Shown: one piece after another, positions 1-8,207 of the stretch
How positions within the stretch are numbered: the first letter of the stretch is position 1
How the letters are laid out: the number at the start of each line of letters is the position of its first letter
Assembly: GCA_913063375.1 (NCBI GenBank)
Contig: CAJXXR010000010.1
Location: 25,262-89,261 of the forward strand
Direction: 5' to 3'
From: an uncultured Flavobacteriales bacterium
GTDB taxonomy: Bacteria > Bacteroidota > Bacteroidia > Flavobacteriales > CAJXXR01
Length of the DNA stretch: 64,000 nucleotides
The notes under the pieces: generated by a model
Databases searched by the model: none
Seen by the model: only the letters and a program-made list of their open reading frames with translations
What the model was told of the DNA's origin: nothing
Program-made: the position numbers and the translations under genes

Positions 1-1050
1 GAAGGAGATACGAATACTGGGTTAATTGGATTTTTTGACCCCTTGAGCATGTTTTTTAAGGGGCAGCCTGCAAGTCAATGGTTTGTTTATGGGACTTTTT
101 ATACCCTTGCAATGTTATCCTTAGGGATAAAATTTATGTTGAAGTATCGTCATAATCGATACCAATTGATGCGGACTTCTGTGGTCGTTTTGGCCCAATT
201 ATTATTGGCTTATTTACTACCTGAAATATTAGAAGGACTGTATTCTGGAGAGGCTTATTTCGCAAAGGATATCAAAAATATATGGCCCCTTAATTATTAT
301 TTCTTTGAAGAATGGCACCTCACTAATATGGTTGATGGTGGAAATTTAGGGATGTTCTATTTAGTGCTAGGGATATTTATGTTTCTGGTATTTACACCTA
401 TCATCACATACTATGTTGGAAAACGATGGTATTGTTCCTGGATCTGTGGTTGTGGAGGTTTAGCAGAAACAGCTGGTGACCCGTTTAGACAATTGTCGAG
501 CAAATCTTTGAAATCATGGAAAATAGAACGCTGGATGATCCATACTGTCTTGGTTTTAGTAACGCTTATGACCATGGCCTCTTTATATGGGTACTTTTCC
601 GGAAATTCAGAGGTGTTTGGATTGAGTATTTACACCTATTTTACTAAACCTTACGGTCTCTTTATTGGCGCAATTTTTTCGGGAGTCGTAGGTGTTGGAT
701 TCTATCCTCTTTTAGGATCAAGAGTCTGGTGTAGATTTGGATGTCCCATGGCAGCATATATTGGAATGGTTCAAAGGTTCAAATCTAGATTTAGAATTAC
801 TACCAATGGATCTCAATGTATATCCTGTGGAAATTGCTCTACCTATTGTGAAATGGGAATAGATGTAAGGTCTTATGCTCAAAAGGGACAAAATATTGTA
901 CGATCATCTTGTGTTGGATGTGGTATATGTGCTGCTGTTTGCCCTAGAGGTGTTTTGAAATTGGAGAATGGTCCAGAAAAGGGGAGAATCAAGTCAGAAA
1001 CTTCCTTAATGGGAAATGATGATTTGGATTTACTCAATCAATTAAAATGA
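1..1050 (+). CDS. Membrane-bound polyferredoxin (4Fe-4S), 5' end outside the window
   Basis: The frame is open from base 1, so the gene begins before the window; the first in-window start codons (TTG at 43, ATG at 49) are internal to a continuous reading frame. About 349 residues are visible. They show several membrane helices, two Cys clusters between helices (CSWICGCGG near residue 145 and CRFGCP near 244) and two ferredoxin-type clusters at the C terminus (CISCGNCSTYC near 273, CVGCGICAAVCPRG near 304). This is the NapH/CcoG/polyferredoxin pattern of a membrane electron-transfer protein. In related bacteria such domains can be fused to an N-terminal FAD/NAD oxidoreductase; whether that holds here cannot be seen. 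The stop overlaps the next start by 4 bases, so the two are co-transcribed. Confidence 0.85.
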   Translation, partial: EGDTNTGLIGFFDPLSMFFKGQPASQWFVYGTFYTLAMLSLGIKFMLKYRHNRYQLMRTSVVVLAQLLLAYLLPEILEGLYSGEAYFAKDIKNIWPLNYYFFEEWHLTNMVDGGNLGMFYLVLGIFMFLVFTPIITYYVGKRWYCSWICGCGGLAETAGDPFRQLSSKSLKSWKIERWMIHTVLVLVTLMTMASLYGYFSGNSEVFGLSIYTYFTKPYGLFIGAIFSGVVGVGFYPLLGSRVWCRFGCPMAAYIGMVQRFKSRFRITTNGSQCISCGNCSTYCEMGIDVRSYAQKGQNIVRSSCVGCGICAAVCPRGVLKLENGPEKGRIKSETSLMGNDDLDLLNQLK

Positions 1051-1688
1051 TGACCTGGTTAAAATTATTTCTACTGGCAACATGTATTGGTTTAGCTACC
1101 GGGTTTGCATCATGGGTAGATTTGAAGGTCGATTGTACAGAAGAAATTATAAGCATTAAAAATGGTTTTCATACTGAATACGATGATTCAGGTAGACTAT
1201 TGGCTGATGGTAATTACAAAGATGGCGTAAAGAATGCTAGATGGTGTTATTATTTTTTGATAGATTCCACTTTTAATAGTCCCCAAGAGAAATTGCACTA
1301 TTCCCGTGAATTCTTATTGAAAAAAGAGGGCTTTTATAAAAATGGAATTAAAGAATATTATTGGAAATGTTATTATGACCAAGGTAGGCTAGAGGCTGAA
1401 GGTTGGTATAGTGACGGTCAAAAAAATAAGTTCTGGAAATTTTATAATTCCGATGGTGAATTGAGTCAAGAAGGGCATTTTCGCAATGGGAATAAAAATG
1501 GATGGTGGAGAGCGTTTGAACCTGTTAATAAGGTGATGAGAAAAGGTCAATTTAAAAAAGGCCTGAAGGAAGGATATTGGCAGCGTTTTGAAAATGATGA
1601 ATTAATTTCAGTTGCCAAATATGAAAAGGGAAAATTATTAGGACGCTGGACTAGTTATGAAGAATATCTAAATTGGAAGAAGGATTGA
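1047..1688 (+). CDS. Secreted MORN-like repeat protein (YwqK-type)
   Basis: 213 residues. An N-terminal hydrophobic segment (about residues 4-22) looks like a signal peptide or anchor. The rest is a chain of MORN/YwqK-like repeats of roughly 22-25 residues with the pattern G-x-Y/F-x-x-G-x-K-x-x-x-W-x-x-Y, for example YKDGVKNARWCYY, YKNGIKEYYWKCYY, YSDGQKNKFWKFY and FRNGNKNGWWRAF. Proteins of this family form extended beta-hairpin arrays and are often called YwqK antitoxins, but no toxin is adjacent, so that name should not be read as function. The start overlaps the polyferredoxin stop (ATGA), and a glycosyltransferase follows 11 bases downstream. Exact role unknown. Confidence 0.75.
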   Translation: MMTWLKLFLLATCIGLATGFASWVDLKVDCTEEIISIKNGFHTEYDDSGRLLADGNYKDGVKNARWCYYFLIDSTFNSPQEKLHYSREFLLKKEGFYKNGIKEYYWKCYYDQGRLEAEGWYSDGQKNKFWKFYNSDGELSQEGHFRNGNKNGWWRAFEPVNKVMRKGQFKKGLKEGYWQRFENDELISVAKYEKGKLLGRWTSYEEYLNWKKD

Positions 1689-1699
1689 TTGAAAGAGAT

Positions 1700-2383
1700 A
1701 TGGGAAGGATTGGTGTAATCATTCCCGCATACAATGAAGAAGGAGCCATAGCTAAGGTTATTGCAGATATACCTTCTTATGTTTCTGAAGTGGTTGTAAC
1801 TAATAATGCATCCACGGATAATACAGCATTGAGAGCAAAGGAAGCAGGAGCGACTGTTTTACTTGAAAAAAGAAAGGGCTATGGTTTCGCTTGTTTAGAA
1901 GGTATACGTTATTTTAATTCCTTAAAAATGGGACCAGATATCATCGTGTTTTTAGACGGCGATTATTCGGATTTTCCAGCACAAATGACACGTGTTATTG
2001 ATCCTATTCTTAACGGTGAAGCGGATATGGTAATTGGTTCCAGAGCATTGGGGAAAAGAGAAGGTGGTTCTATGACGGTTCCTCAAATTTTTGGAAATTG
2101 GTTAGCAACCAATCTTATCCGATTATTTTACAAGGTAGAATTTACTGATTTGGGGCCATTTAGAGCCATTAAGTTGGATAAATTGAATGCCTTAAATATG
2201 GAAGATACTACCTATGGTTGGACGGTAGAGATGCAAGTTAAGGCTGCCAAAAATAACTATAGATCTGTAGAAGTTCCGGTGGATTATAAAGCGAGAATTG
2301 GAATTTCAAAAGTTTCAGGAACTGTAAAAGGGACCATTATGGCTGGGTATAAGATTTTGTGGACAATTTTTAAATATTTGTAA
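1700..2383 (+). CDS. Family 2 glycosyltransferase (dolichol-phosphate mannose synthase-like)
   Basis: 227 residues from ATG 1700, preceded by GAAAGAGA; a TTG at 1673 in the same frame would overlap the previous gene and adds no recognisable sequence. The start IGVIIPAYNEEGAI is the nucleotide-sugar binding strand of GT2 enzymes, NNASTDNT is the following loop, and FLDGDYSD (about residue 85) is the DxD-type metal site. There are no C-terminal membrane helices, so it resembles short DPM1/UDP-glucose:polyprenyl-phosphate transferases that load a sugar onto a lipid carrier at the inner face of the membrane. It abuts the next transferase (shared base 2383), and the downstream GT-C protein is the kind of enzyme that would use a polyprenyl-phosphate sugar. 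Sugar not predictable. Confidence 0.88.
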   Translation: MGRIGVIIPAYNEEGAIAKVIADIPSYVSEVVVTNNASTDNTALRAKEAGATVLLEKRKGYGFACLEGIRYFNSLKMGPDIIVFLDGDYSDFPAQMTRVIDPILNGEADMVIGSRALGKREGGSMTVPQIFGNWLATNLIRLFYKVEFTDLGPFRAIKLDKLNALNMEDTTYGWTVEMQVKAAKNNYRSVEVPVDYKARIGISKVSGTVKGTIMAGYKILWTIFKYL

Positions 2384-3840
2384 TGGAAGTTATTATACTA
2401 AGTATTTACGGAATTGCGCTAATAATCATTTTTACCTTTAGTTTGGTACAATTGAGTTTAGTGAAGGCTTATGTTAGGAATAGAAAAAATGTGGATGAAA
2501 ATCTACAGCTATCAGATTATGAAGAATGGCCAATTGTTACAGTTCAACTGCCAATCTTCAATGAGAAATATGTAATTGAAAGACTCCTAGATTCTGTGGT
2601 GAAGTTGGATTATCCCTTGGATAAATTGCAGATACAAGTATTGGATGACTCTATTGATGATACCGTTGAAATTACAAATGCTAAGGTTGCCGAAATTGCC
2701 AAAAAAGGTTTTTGGATTGATCATATTCATAGGGTAGACCGCAAGGGGTATAAAGCTGGTGCTTTAGCAGATAGTATGGATAAAGTGGAAGGGGAGTTTA
2801 TAGCTATTTTTGATTCAGACTTTTTACCTGCTTCTAATTTTTTGAAAAAGACAGTACCGCTTTTTCAAAATAAGAAATTGGGAGTGGTGCAAACCCGTTG
2901 GGGACATATAAATGAGAATTACTCCTTATTGACGAAACTTCAAGCTTTTGGATTGGATGCTCATTTTACCATAGAACAGGTTGGTCGAAATGTGAGTAAT
3001 CATTTTATTAATTTCAATGGGACAGCTGGGATTTGGAGGAAGAAATGTATTGAAGGAGCTGGAGGTTGGCACCATGACACCCTTACGGAGGATTTGGATT
3101 TAAGCTATAGAGCTCAAATGGTAGGTTGGGATTTTAAATACCTTCCTGATTTAATTTCTCCAGCGGAATTACCAGTGACCATGAGTGCATTAAAGAGTCA
3201 GCAATTTAGATGGATGAAAGGGGGGGCTGAAAATTTCAAGAAAAACGCCATGGCAGTACTGAAAAGTGATAAACCATTTAATACACGGTTGCATGGGTTG
3301 TTTCATTTATTCAATAGTACTGTGTTTATTTTCATCTTCTTGATATCTGTACTAAGTATCCCAATTCTTTATATAAAAAATGCTTCAGATCAATATGCAT
3401 TACTATTCAATATTGGTAGTTTTTTTATTATTAGCTTTTTTATATTGATGGCTTTTTATTGGCAAGCGTATAAGGATACTAAACAGAAAGAGGAACAGAG
3501 CGTTTTTAACTTTTTGAAGACTTTTGTGCTATTTTTGTCATTTTCTATGGGGTTATCCTTTCATAATTCCATTGCCGTAATAGAAGGTTATTTAGGTAAA
3601 AAGTCATCATTCGTTCGGACGCCAAAATTCAATATCTTATCGGATAATGATACCTGGAAAGGAAATAAATACAATATGAAAAGTTTGAACTTAGTAACCT
3701 TTATTGAAGGTTTATTGATGTTGTATTTTCTATTTGGCTTAGGTTATGGTGTATATATTGGAGATTATGGTATGATGCCTTTTCATGGATTATTGCTGTT
3801 CGGGTATTTTATGGTGTTTAAAAAATCCTTGTCAAACTAA
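2383..3840 (+). CDS. Cellulose-synthase-like family 2 glycosyltransferase
   Basis: 485 residues. One N-terminal helix is followed by a cytoplasmic GT2 domain with the processive-synthase signature: VQLPIFNE, LDDSIDDT, FDSDFLP (DxD), TEDLDLSYRAQ (catalytic base region) and QQFRWMKGG (QxxRW). At least four C-terminal helices follow (from about residue 305). This is the pattern of CESA-like, CslA-like or beta-glycan synthases that polymerise and extrude beta-linked polysaccharides (glucans or mannans). No PilZ domain or BcsB partner is nearby, so cellulose itself is not indicated. It lies between a DPM-like enzyme and a GT-C protein with 1-base overlaps on both sides, arguing for one operon and one glycan pathway. 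Confidence 0.88.
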   Translation: MEVIILSIYGIALIIIFTFSLVQLSLVKAYVRNRKNVDENLQLSDYEEWPIVTVQLPIFNEKYVIERLLDSVVKLDYPLDKLQIQVLDDSIDDTVEITNAKVAEIAKKGFWIDHIHRVDRKGYKAGALADSMDKVEGEFIAIFDSDFLPASNFLKKTVPLFQNKKLGVVQTRWGHINENYSLLTKLQAFGLDAHFTIEQVGRNVSNHFINFNGTAGIWRKKCIEGAGGWHHDTLTEDLDLSYRAQMVGWDFKYLPDLISPAELPVTMSALKSQQFRWMKGGAENFKKNAMAVLKSDKPFNTRLHGLFHLFNSTVFIFIFLISVLSIPILYIKNASDQYALLFNIGSFFIISFFILMAFYWQAYKDTKQKEEQSVFNFLKTFVLFLSFSMGLSFHNSIAVIEGYLGKKSSFVRTPKFNILSDNDTWKGNKYNMKSLNLVTFIEGLLMLYFLFGLGYGVYIGDYGMMPFHGLLLFGYFMVFKKSLSN

Positions 3841-5189
3841 TGTTTGCTTCAGTATCCTTTTTCCGTACTTCTTTGTTGGTATCATTGATAGGCTATATCC
3901 TTATAGCCTTCCTGGTGCCTAGGGAGGATATATTTACATTTTTTAGTGTATATTTTCTCCTGTTTATAATTTATATTCTCAACCTAGGGAGGGGGTATCA
4001 ATCCAATCGGTTTATTCCTTTATTGGTTTTTGGAATTATTGCAAGAGTCATTTTTCTATACAGTGACCCTTTACTTTCCAATGATTACTATAGGTTTATT
4101 TGGGATGGTAGATTGTTCCTAAATGGATTGAATCCTTATCTAAGAACACCTGTAGAATTGATGAAGGATAGTGAAGGTATTTTTGCTGATATGCCTTTAC
4201 TTTATAAAGGAATGGGTGAGTTGTCTCAACAGAATTTCACCTGTTATCCACCTTTGAATCAATTGGTCTTTGCAGGAACCACTGCAATATTTCCCGATAG
4301 TATACAGGCGAATGTTTTTAGTATGAAACTGTTGATTCTATTGGCGGAGATTGGCACCATGTTCTTTGGGATGAAGCTGCTTCAGATACTGAAAATGAAC
4401 ATTCACAATATTCTACTCTATTCTCTGAATCCTTTTATTATTATTGAATTGACAGGCAATGTTCATTGGGAGGGGCTGATGATATTTTTTGTGATTGCAG
4501 GTATTTATTTTTTAATTAAGGATAAGATGGTACTTGCCGGATTGTTTATGGCGATGGCTATTTCAATGAAGCTAATTCCCATCGTATTATTGCCTTTCTT
4601 CTTACTGAAAATTGGCTGGAGGAAGTTGATACTTTTTTATGCAAGTACAGCATTTTTCTTTTTATGCAGTTATATTCCTTTTTTACGAGGGAATGCATTC
4701 AATAATATCATAGATACCATTTCCTTATATTTTGATCATTTTGAATTCAATGCCAGTATATTCTACCTGATAAGAGAGGTAGGCTATCAGTTTAGAGGTT
4801 GGAATATTATACGGACTGCAGGACCCGTTTTAAGTCTTATAAGTGGTTTTCTAATTTGGTATTTTGCTTTAAAAAAGGAAAACCGAGATTGGAGGGTAAT
4901 TCTTAAGAATATGCTTTTTGCATTGAGTGTTTATTATTTCTTTGCCACTACAGTGCATCCTTGGTATATATCTATGCTTTTGATTTTGTCTGTTTTTTCT
5001 GGGTATAGGTATGTGGTAATATGGACAGGTCTAATTATGTTATCTTATTTTGCGTATTCGGTGGAAGGTTTTAAGGAAAACCTATTTTTAACAAGTTTAG
5101 AGTATATTTTTGTATTCAGTTTTTTGATTTTTGAATTGAAAAAGGGGACGGTAGAGAGTAATCGACTTTTGGGACAAATGGTGCATTAA
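3840..5189 (+). CDS. Polytopic GT-C glycosyltransferase (mannosyltransferase-like)
   Basis: 449 residues, about ten or more predicted membrane helices. The first large loop carries SNDYYRFIWDGR followed by NGLNPY, a motif recurrent in GT87/MptB-type polyprenol-phosphate-sugar-dependent transferases, with the acidic residue of the catalytic GT-C loop just after the first helices. VHWEG and the later TTVHPWY are further motifs commonly seen in this group. Such enzymes work on the outer face of the cytoplasmic membrane, taking a sugar from a lipid carrier. The gene overlaps the stop of the cellulose-synthase-like gene by one base and ends the operon. The family assignment is from motif memory; the acceptor is unknown. 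Confidence 0.72.
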   Translation: MFASVSFFRTSLLVSLIGYILIAFLVPREDIFTFFSVYFLLFIIYILNLGRGYQSNRFIPLLVFGIIARVIFLYSDPLLSNDYYRFIWDGRLFLNGLNPYLRTPVELMKDSEGIFADMPLLYKGMGELSQQNFTCYPPLNQLVFAGTTAIFPDSIQANVFSMKLLILLAEIGTMFFGMKLLQILKMNIHNILLYSLNPFIIIELTGNVHWEGLMIFFVIAGIYFLIKDKMVLAGLFMAMAISMKLIPIVLLPFFLLKIGWRKLILFYASTAFFFLCSYIPFLRGNAFNNIIDTISLYFDHFEFNASIFYLIREVGYQFRGWNIIRTAGPVLSLISGFLIWYFALKKENRDWRVILKNMLFALSVYYFFATTVHPWYISMLLILSVFSGYRYVVIWTGLIMLSYFAYSVEGFKENLFLTSLEYIFVFSFLIFELKKGTVESNRLLGQMVH

Positions 5190-5191
5190 TA

Positions 5192-5227
5192 ATATATAAT
5201 TTAAATGATAACATTAAAATTATATAT
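5192..5227. repeat. AT-rich near-perfect 36-base palindrome
   Basis: ATATATAATTT (5192-5202) is repeated as its exact inverse AAATTATATAT (5217-5227), and the middle contains AATG/CATT, so the whole unit is nearly symmetric. It starts three bases after the GT-C stop codon. It may act as a weak terminator despite lacking GC pairs, or be a protein-binding site for the next gene; nothing in the sequence decides. Confidence 0.5.
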
Positions 5228-5388
5228 CATTTACTTCATTGGTAATAAGGGGTTTGTGTTTTTATTCTGTATGTTTTATTTTATATAAGATATTAGTAAT
5301 CCTGTTAATTAACATAATAATTGTCATGACTTTGAAATAATATGTATAAATTAGCAATCCTTTGAAAAACCCTTAAACCCTAACGACT

Positions 5389-6006
5389 TTGAAGAAATTA
5401 ACCAACACCAGTAGGCTGTACTATCATTATTTACGGAGGACGGGATTATTTAGTTTTCTGGCTCAAAACTTAATGAAATTAGGGATATTTATTGCCGTTT
5501 TTTTAGTGGTAGGGTTCTTTATTTCCAAGTACGTAATAACCACTGAGGAAATCTTTAAATTGATTGTTCAAAATACAGAAAGTTGGGCTGTCTTTTTATT
5601 CTTTACGGTATCAGAGACTATTTTGGGTTTAATTCCACCTGATTTATTTATCATGTGGACAAAAACAGAAGCAGATGCTATTGGAGTTAATCCTTGGCTA
5701 CTGTTGAGTCTTTTGGCTTCGTTATCTTATATAGGTGGAGTTTTAGCTTATTATATTGGAAAGCTATTGGCTGGAATGCCTAAAGTCCATTTTTGGGTGA
5801 CTAAAAAGTACAAGGATTTATTCATGAAGTTTAAGAAGTGGGGAGGATTCCTCATTGTGGTAGCTGCATTATTACCGATCCCATTTTCTATTGTTACCCT
5901 TATTTCGGGAGTATCAGGATTCTCTTCCAAGCGACTCTTGACCTTAGGATTATTTAGATATATACGATTCTTTGCTTATGCCTTGGTATTATTTCTTTTG
6001 GTTTAA
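5389..6006 (+). CDS. VTT/DedA-like (SNARE-associated Golgi) membrane protein
   Basis: 205 residues starting at TTG 5389; an in-frame TAA at 5374 excludes a longer form, and the first ATG (5473) would cut off a conserved-looking amphipathic N terminus. Four to five hydrophobic segments are present. The central part (ETILGLIPPDLFIMW and later GGVLAYYIGKLLAG, then ALLPIPFSIVTLISGVSGFS) is the VTT/DedA pattern with a re-entrant glycine/proline-rich loop. DedA-like proteins are associated with lipid carrier recycling (for example undecaprenyl phosphate) and membrane homeostasis. Its position after a glycan operon fits such a role, but this is inference. A bidirectional terminator follows. Confidence 0.75.
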   Translation: MKKLTNTSRLYYHYLRRTGLFSFLAQNLMKLGIFIAVFLVVGFFISKYVITTEEIFKLIVQNTESWAVFLFFTVSETILGLIPPDLFIMWTKTEADAIGVNPWLLLSLLASLSYIGGVLAYYIGKLLAGMPKVHFWVTKKYKDLFMKFKKWGGFLIVVAALLPIPFSIVTLISGVSGFSSKRLLTLGLFRYIRFFAYALVLFLLV

Positions 6007-6032
6007 GTAAGAACGATTCAGATATAAAACAA

Positions 6033-6066
6033 AAAAAGCACCTTCCATTTGGAAGGTGCTTTTTTT
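6033..6066. terminator. Bidirectional intrinsic terminator
   Basis: GCACCTTCC and GGAAGGTGC form a nine-pair GC-rich stem with an A-run on the left and a T-run on the right. It lies between the convergent VTT-protein gene and mscL and can serve both. Confidence 0.9.
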
Positions 6067-6070
6067 GTTT

Positions 6071-6484
6071 TTAGTCCTTTTTCAATAAATCTCTAATCTC
6101 AGTTAATAATACTTCCTCTTTACTAGGAGCTGGAGGTGCCTTTGGAGCAGCTTCCTCTTTTTTCTTTAAATTATTGATAGATTTAATAACTAAGAATACA
6201 CAGAAGGCTACAATTACAAAAGTAATAATATGATTGATAAACTTTCCATAGGTTATTGCTACTTCTGCAATAGCTGCACTACTGTCTGATGCTGGACTGG
6301 CTTCTTGTAGCACATATTTAAGTGAGTTGAAGTCAACTCCTCCCATCATTCGTCCAATAGGGGGCATTATTATATCCTTTACTAAAGATTTTATTATCGC
6401 TCCAAAATAAGTTGCCATAATAAGACCTACTGCCATATCTATAACATTTCCTTTACTTATAAATTTTTTAAATTCCTGTAGCAT
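6071..6484 (-). CDS. mscL: Large-conductance mechanosensitive channel MscL
   Basis: 137 residues, the normal size. The N terminus MLQEFKKFISKGNVIDMAVGLI is the amphipathic S1 helix plus the start of TM1; TM1 contains the glycine/alanine pore stretch and is followed by VKDIIMPPIGR. A short periplasmic loop (about residues 55-75) precedes TM2 (about 80-103) and a charged C-terminal bundle ending in EVLLTEIRDLLKK. The C-terminal linker is Ala/Pro-rich (EEAAPKAPPAPS). It opens on hypo-osmotic membrane tension to release solutes. Monocistronic: its own terminator lies downstream at 6033-6066, and 54 bases separate it from the HEAT-like gene upstream. Confidence 0.97.
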   Translation of the reverse strand: MLQEFKKFISKGNVIDMAVGLIMATYFGAIIKSLVKDIIMPPIGRMMGGVDFNSLKYVLQEASPASDSSAAIAEVAITYGKFINHIITFVIVAFCVFLVIKSINNLKKKEEAAPKAPPAPSKEEVLLTEIRDLLKKD

Positions 6485-6538
6485 ATTCCTTAAGATTAAT
6501 GGTTTGTATCTCCTGAATATACTAAATATATTTTATGA

Positions 6539-7063
6539 TTAAATGATGTAATCCTTGTTGAGTTGCTTCAAGTATTTTGTTGCCCTGTTTTTCAATCCTG
6601 AAGAAGCATTCGGAATAAGCGCTTCTAAGCAGAGTTTGAATTCGGAATGAAGGTCAGGGTATTTCTGCACTAATCGCCCAAGTACGGCTATTGAAAATGC
6701 GCGAATAGCGATGGCTTGTTTCGGGTCTATGAGCTTAGAAAATAAGTATTCTACTAAAAAACCATCTTCTTCTTCAGGCAATTCACTGTATTGTAAAATT
6801 CGAATTATACTTCTTTGAGTCCCTTCACTTACTGGTTGGGTTAAAATTTGAATTATATCTGAAATATAGGGATGTAATAGATGAGGGAATTTGTCCCAAA
6901 TATGAGTCAATACCCAAGCGCTTCTGCTTGATCCTTTTCCATTGTTTGAAGCAATATATTCTAGAAATTCAGGAATTTTATCTGGGTTTTCTGCAAAGTA
7001 ATATACCAACCCTTGTCCCAATTCTTTGGACATAGTATTGTTCACAATTGTTTTCCAATTCAT
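6539..7063 (-). CDS. HEAT-like helical repeat protein, function unknown
   Basis: 174 residues, predicted all-helical with no signal peptide or membrane segment. Regular hydrophobic spacing (SRSAWVLTHIWDKFPHLL, GTQRSIIRILQYSELP, AIAIRAFSIAVLGRLVQKYP, GLKNRATKYLKQL) fits about four HEAT/ARM-type helical pairs, which normally serve as protein-protein interfaces. Proteins of this kind in the Bacteroidota are sometimes mislabelled adenylosuccinate lyase; no lyase signature is visible here. It shares a roughly 200-base divergent region with the TIGR02757 gene and is followed at 54 bases by mscL on the same strand. Confidence 0.7.
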   Translation of the reverse strand: MNWKTIVNNTMSKELGQGLVYYFAENPDKIPEFLEYIASNNGKGSSRSAWVLTHIWDKFPHLLHPYISDIIQILTQPVSEGTQRSIIRILQYSELPEEEDGFLVEYLFSKLIDPKQAIAIRAFSIAVLGRLVQKYPDLHSEFKLCLEALIPNASSGLKNRATKYLKQLNKDYII

Positions 7064-7270
7064 TATTCAAAATCTTTATTTACGCCTAGGCTAAAAAGGG
7101 CATAATCATATTTACAGGGGGCTAATACTTGCTATGTTTTTCAATCATTTCGATCAATTATCCCTCTTTCACTTGGTATCCCTCCGTAATAAACATCTAC
7201 TTTAAAAAGCAAATTACCTCGGTTGAGTTAAAAAGTTTATTCTAATCCACTTTTGTATATTGCAAATGTA

Positions 7271-8053
7271 ATGAAAGATAAAATTATTTCCATTGATGCT
7301 GAGTTGGTAGACTTTCTAAACGAGAAAGTACTCGAATACAATAATCCAAAATTTATTGAATCCGATCCAATTCAAATACCCCATAAATTTACGGTAAAAG
7401 AAGATATTGAAATTGCTGGGTTTCTTACCGCTACGATAGCTTGGGGAAATAGGAAAATGATTATTAAAAATGCCAATAGAATGATGGAATTAATGGGGCA
7501 TTCCCCTTATGATTTCATCATGAGTTTTGAACCGCAACATCTCAACAAGATAAATGCATTTGTTCATAGAACATTTAATACTGAAGATTTCATCTTCTTT
7601 CTACATGGTCTCAGAAATATTTATTCCAAACACGAAGGTATGGAAGCGGTCTTCTCAAAATATGTCTCTAATACCTCAACCCAAATTGCCATTCATGAGT
7701 TCAAAAAAACTTTTTTCTCAATAGAACACCCATCAAGAAGCCAAAAGCATGTTAGTGATCCTTTAAAGGGTTCCTCCGCTAAGAGAATAAATATGATGTT
7801 AAGATGGTTTTGTAGAAATGATAATATGGGTGTCGATTTTGGAATTTGGGATTCCATAAGTCCTGCCATTCTTTCTTGCCCTTTGGATGTGCATTCTGGA
7901 CGTGTAGCAAGAGATTTTGGACTATTGAAACGCAAACAGAATGATGCTAAGGCTGTGCTTGAGCTTGATGAGATTTTGAGGAAATTAGACCCTATTGATC
8001 CTTCAAAGTATGATTTTGCCTTGTTTGGATTAGGTGTTTTTGAAAAATTCTGA
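7271..8053 (+). CDS. TIGR02757 (DUF2400) family protein
   Basis: 260 residues from ATG 7271; a TTG at 7253 would add six residues, but it overlaps a likely -7 element (CACTTTTG, ending at 7255), so the ATG is preferred. The family signature is visible: ESDPIQIPHKF near residue 30, IAWGNRKMI, LFLRWFCR-like MMLRWFCRND in the second half, PLDVHSGRVARDFGLL and the terminal DPSKYDFALFGLG. The helix-hairpin-like C-terminal part recalls the HhH-GPD fold of DNA glycosylases, and this is the usual guess for the family, but no activity is established to my knowledge. Transcribed alone. Confidence 0.85.
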   Translation: MKDKIISIDAELVDFLNEKVLEYNNPKFIESDPIQIPHKFTVKEDIEIAGFLTATIAWGNRKMIIKNANRMMELMGHSPYDFIMSFEPQHLNKINAFVHRTFNTEDFIFFLHGLRNIYSKHEGMEAVFSKYVSNTSTQIAIHEFKKTFFSIEHPSRSQKHVSDPLKGSSAKRINMMLRWFCRNDNMGVDFGIWDSISPAILSCPLDVHSGRVARDFGLLKRKQNDAKAVLELDEILRKLDPIDPSKYDFALFGLGVFEKF

Positions 8054-8207
8054 ATATTGTGGGATGCAAAAATTTGATTTAATTCATAAATCACATTCAA
8101 CTTATTCCTTTGCTTCAAATATTTAACATTAAAACTATTTTTTTGCTTTAGCCTAATTGCTATTTTCTCTACTTTTACCTCTTGAAAATAAACAATAATA
8201 AGGATTA

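Noticed and set aside
7693..8118. 141-codon frame antisense to the TIGR02757 gene
   Set aside because: It is a shadow of the well supported plus-strand gene, with no recognisable motif or promoter.
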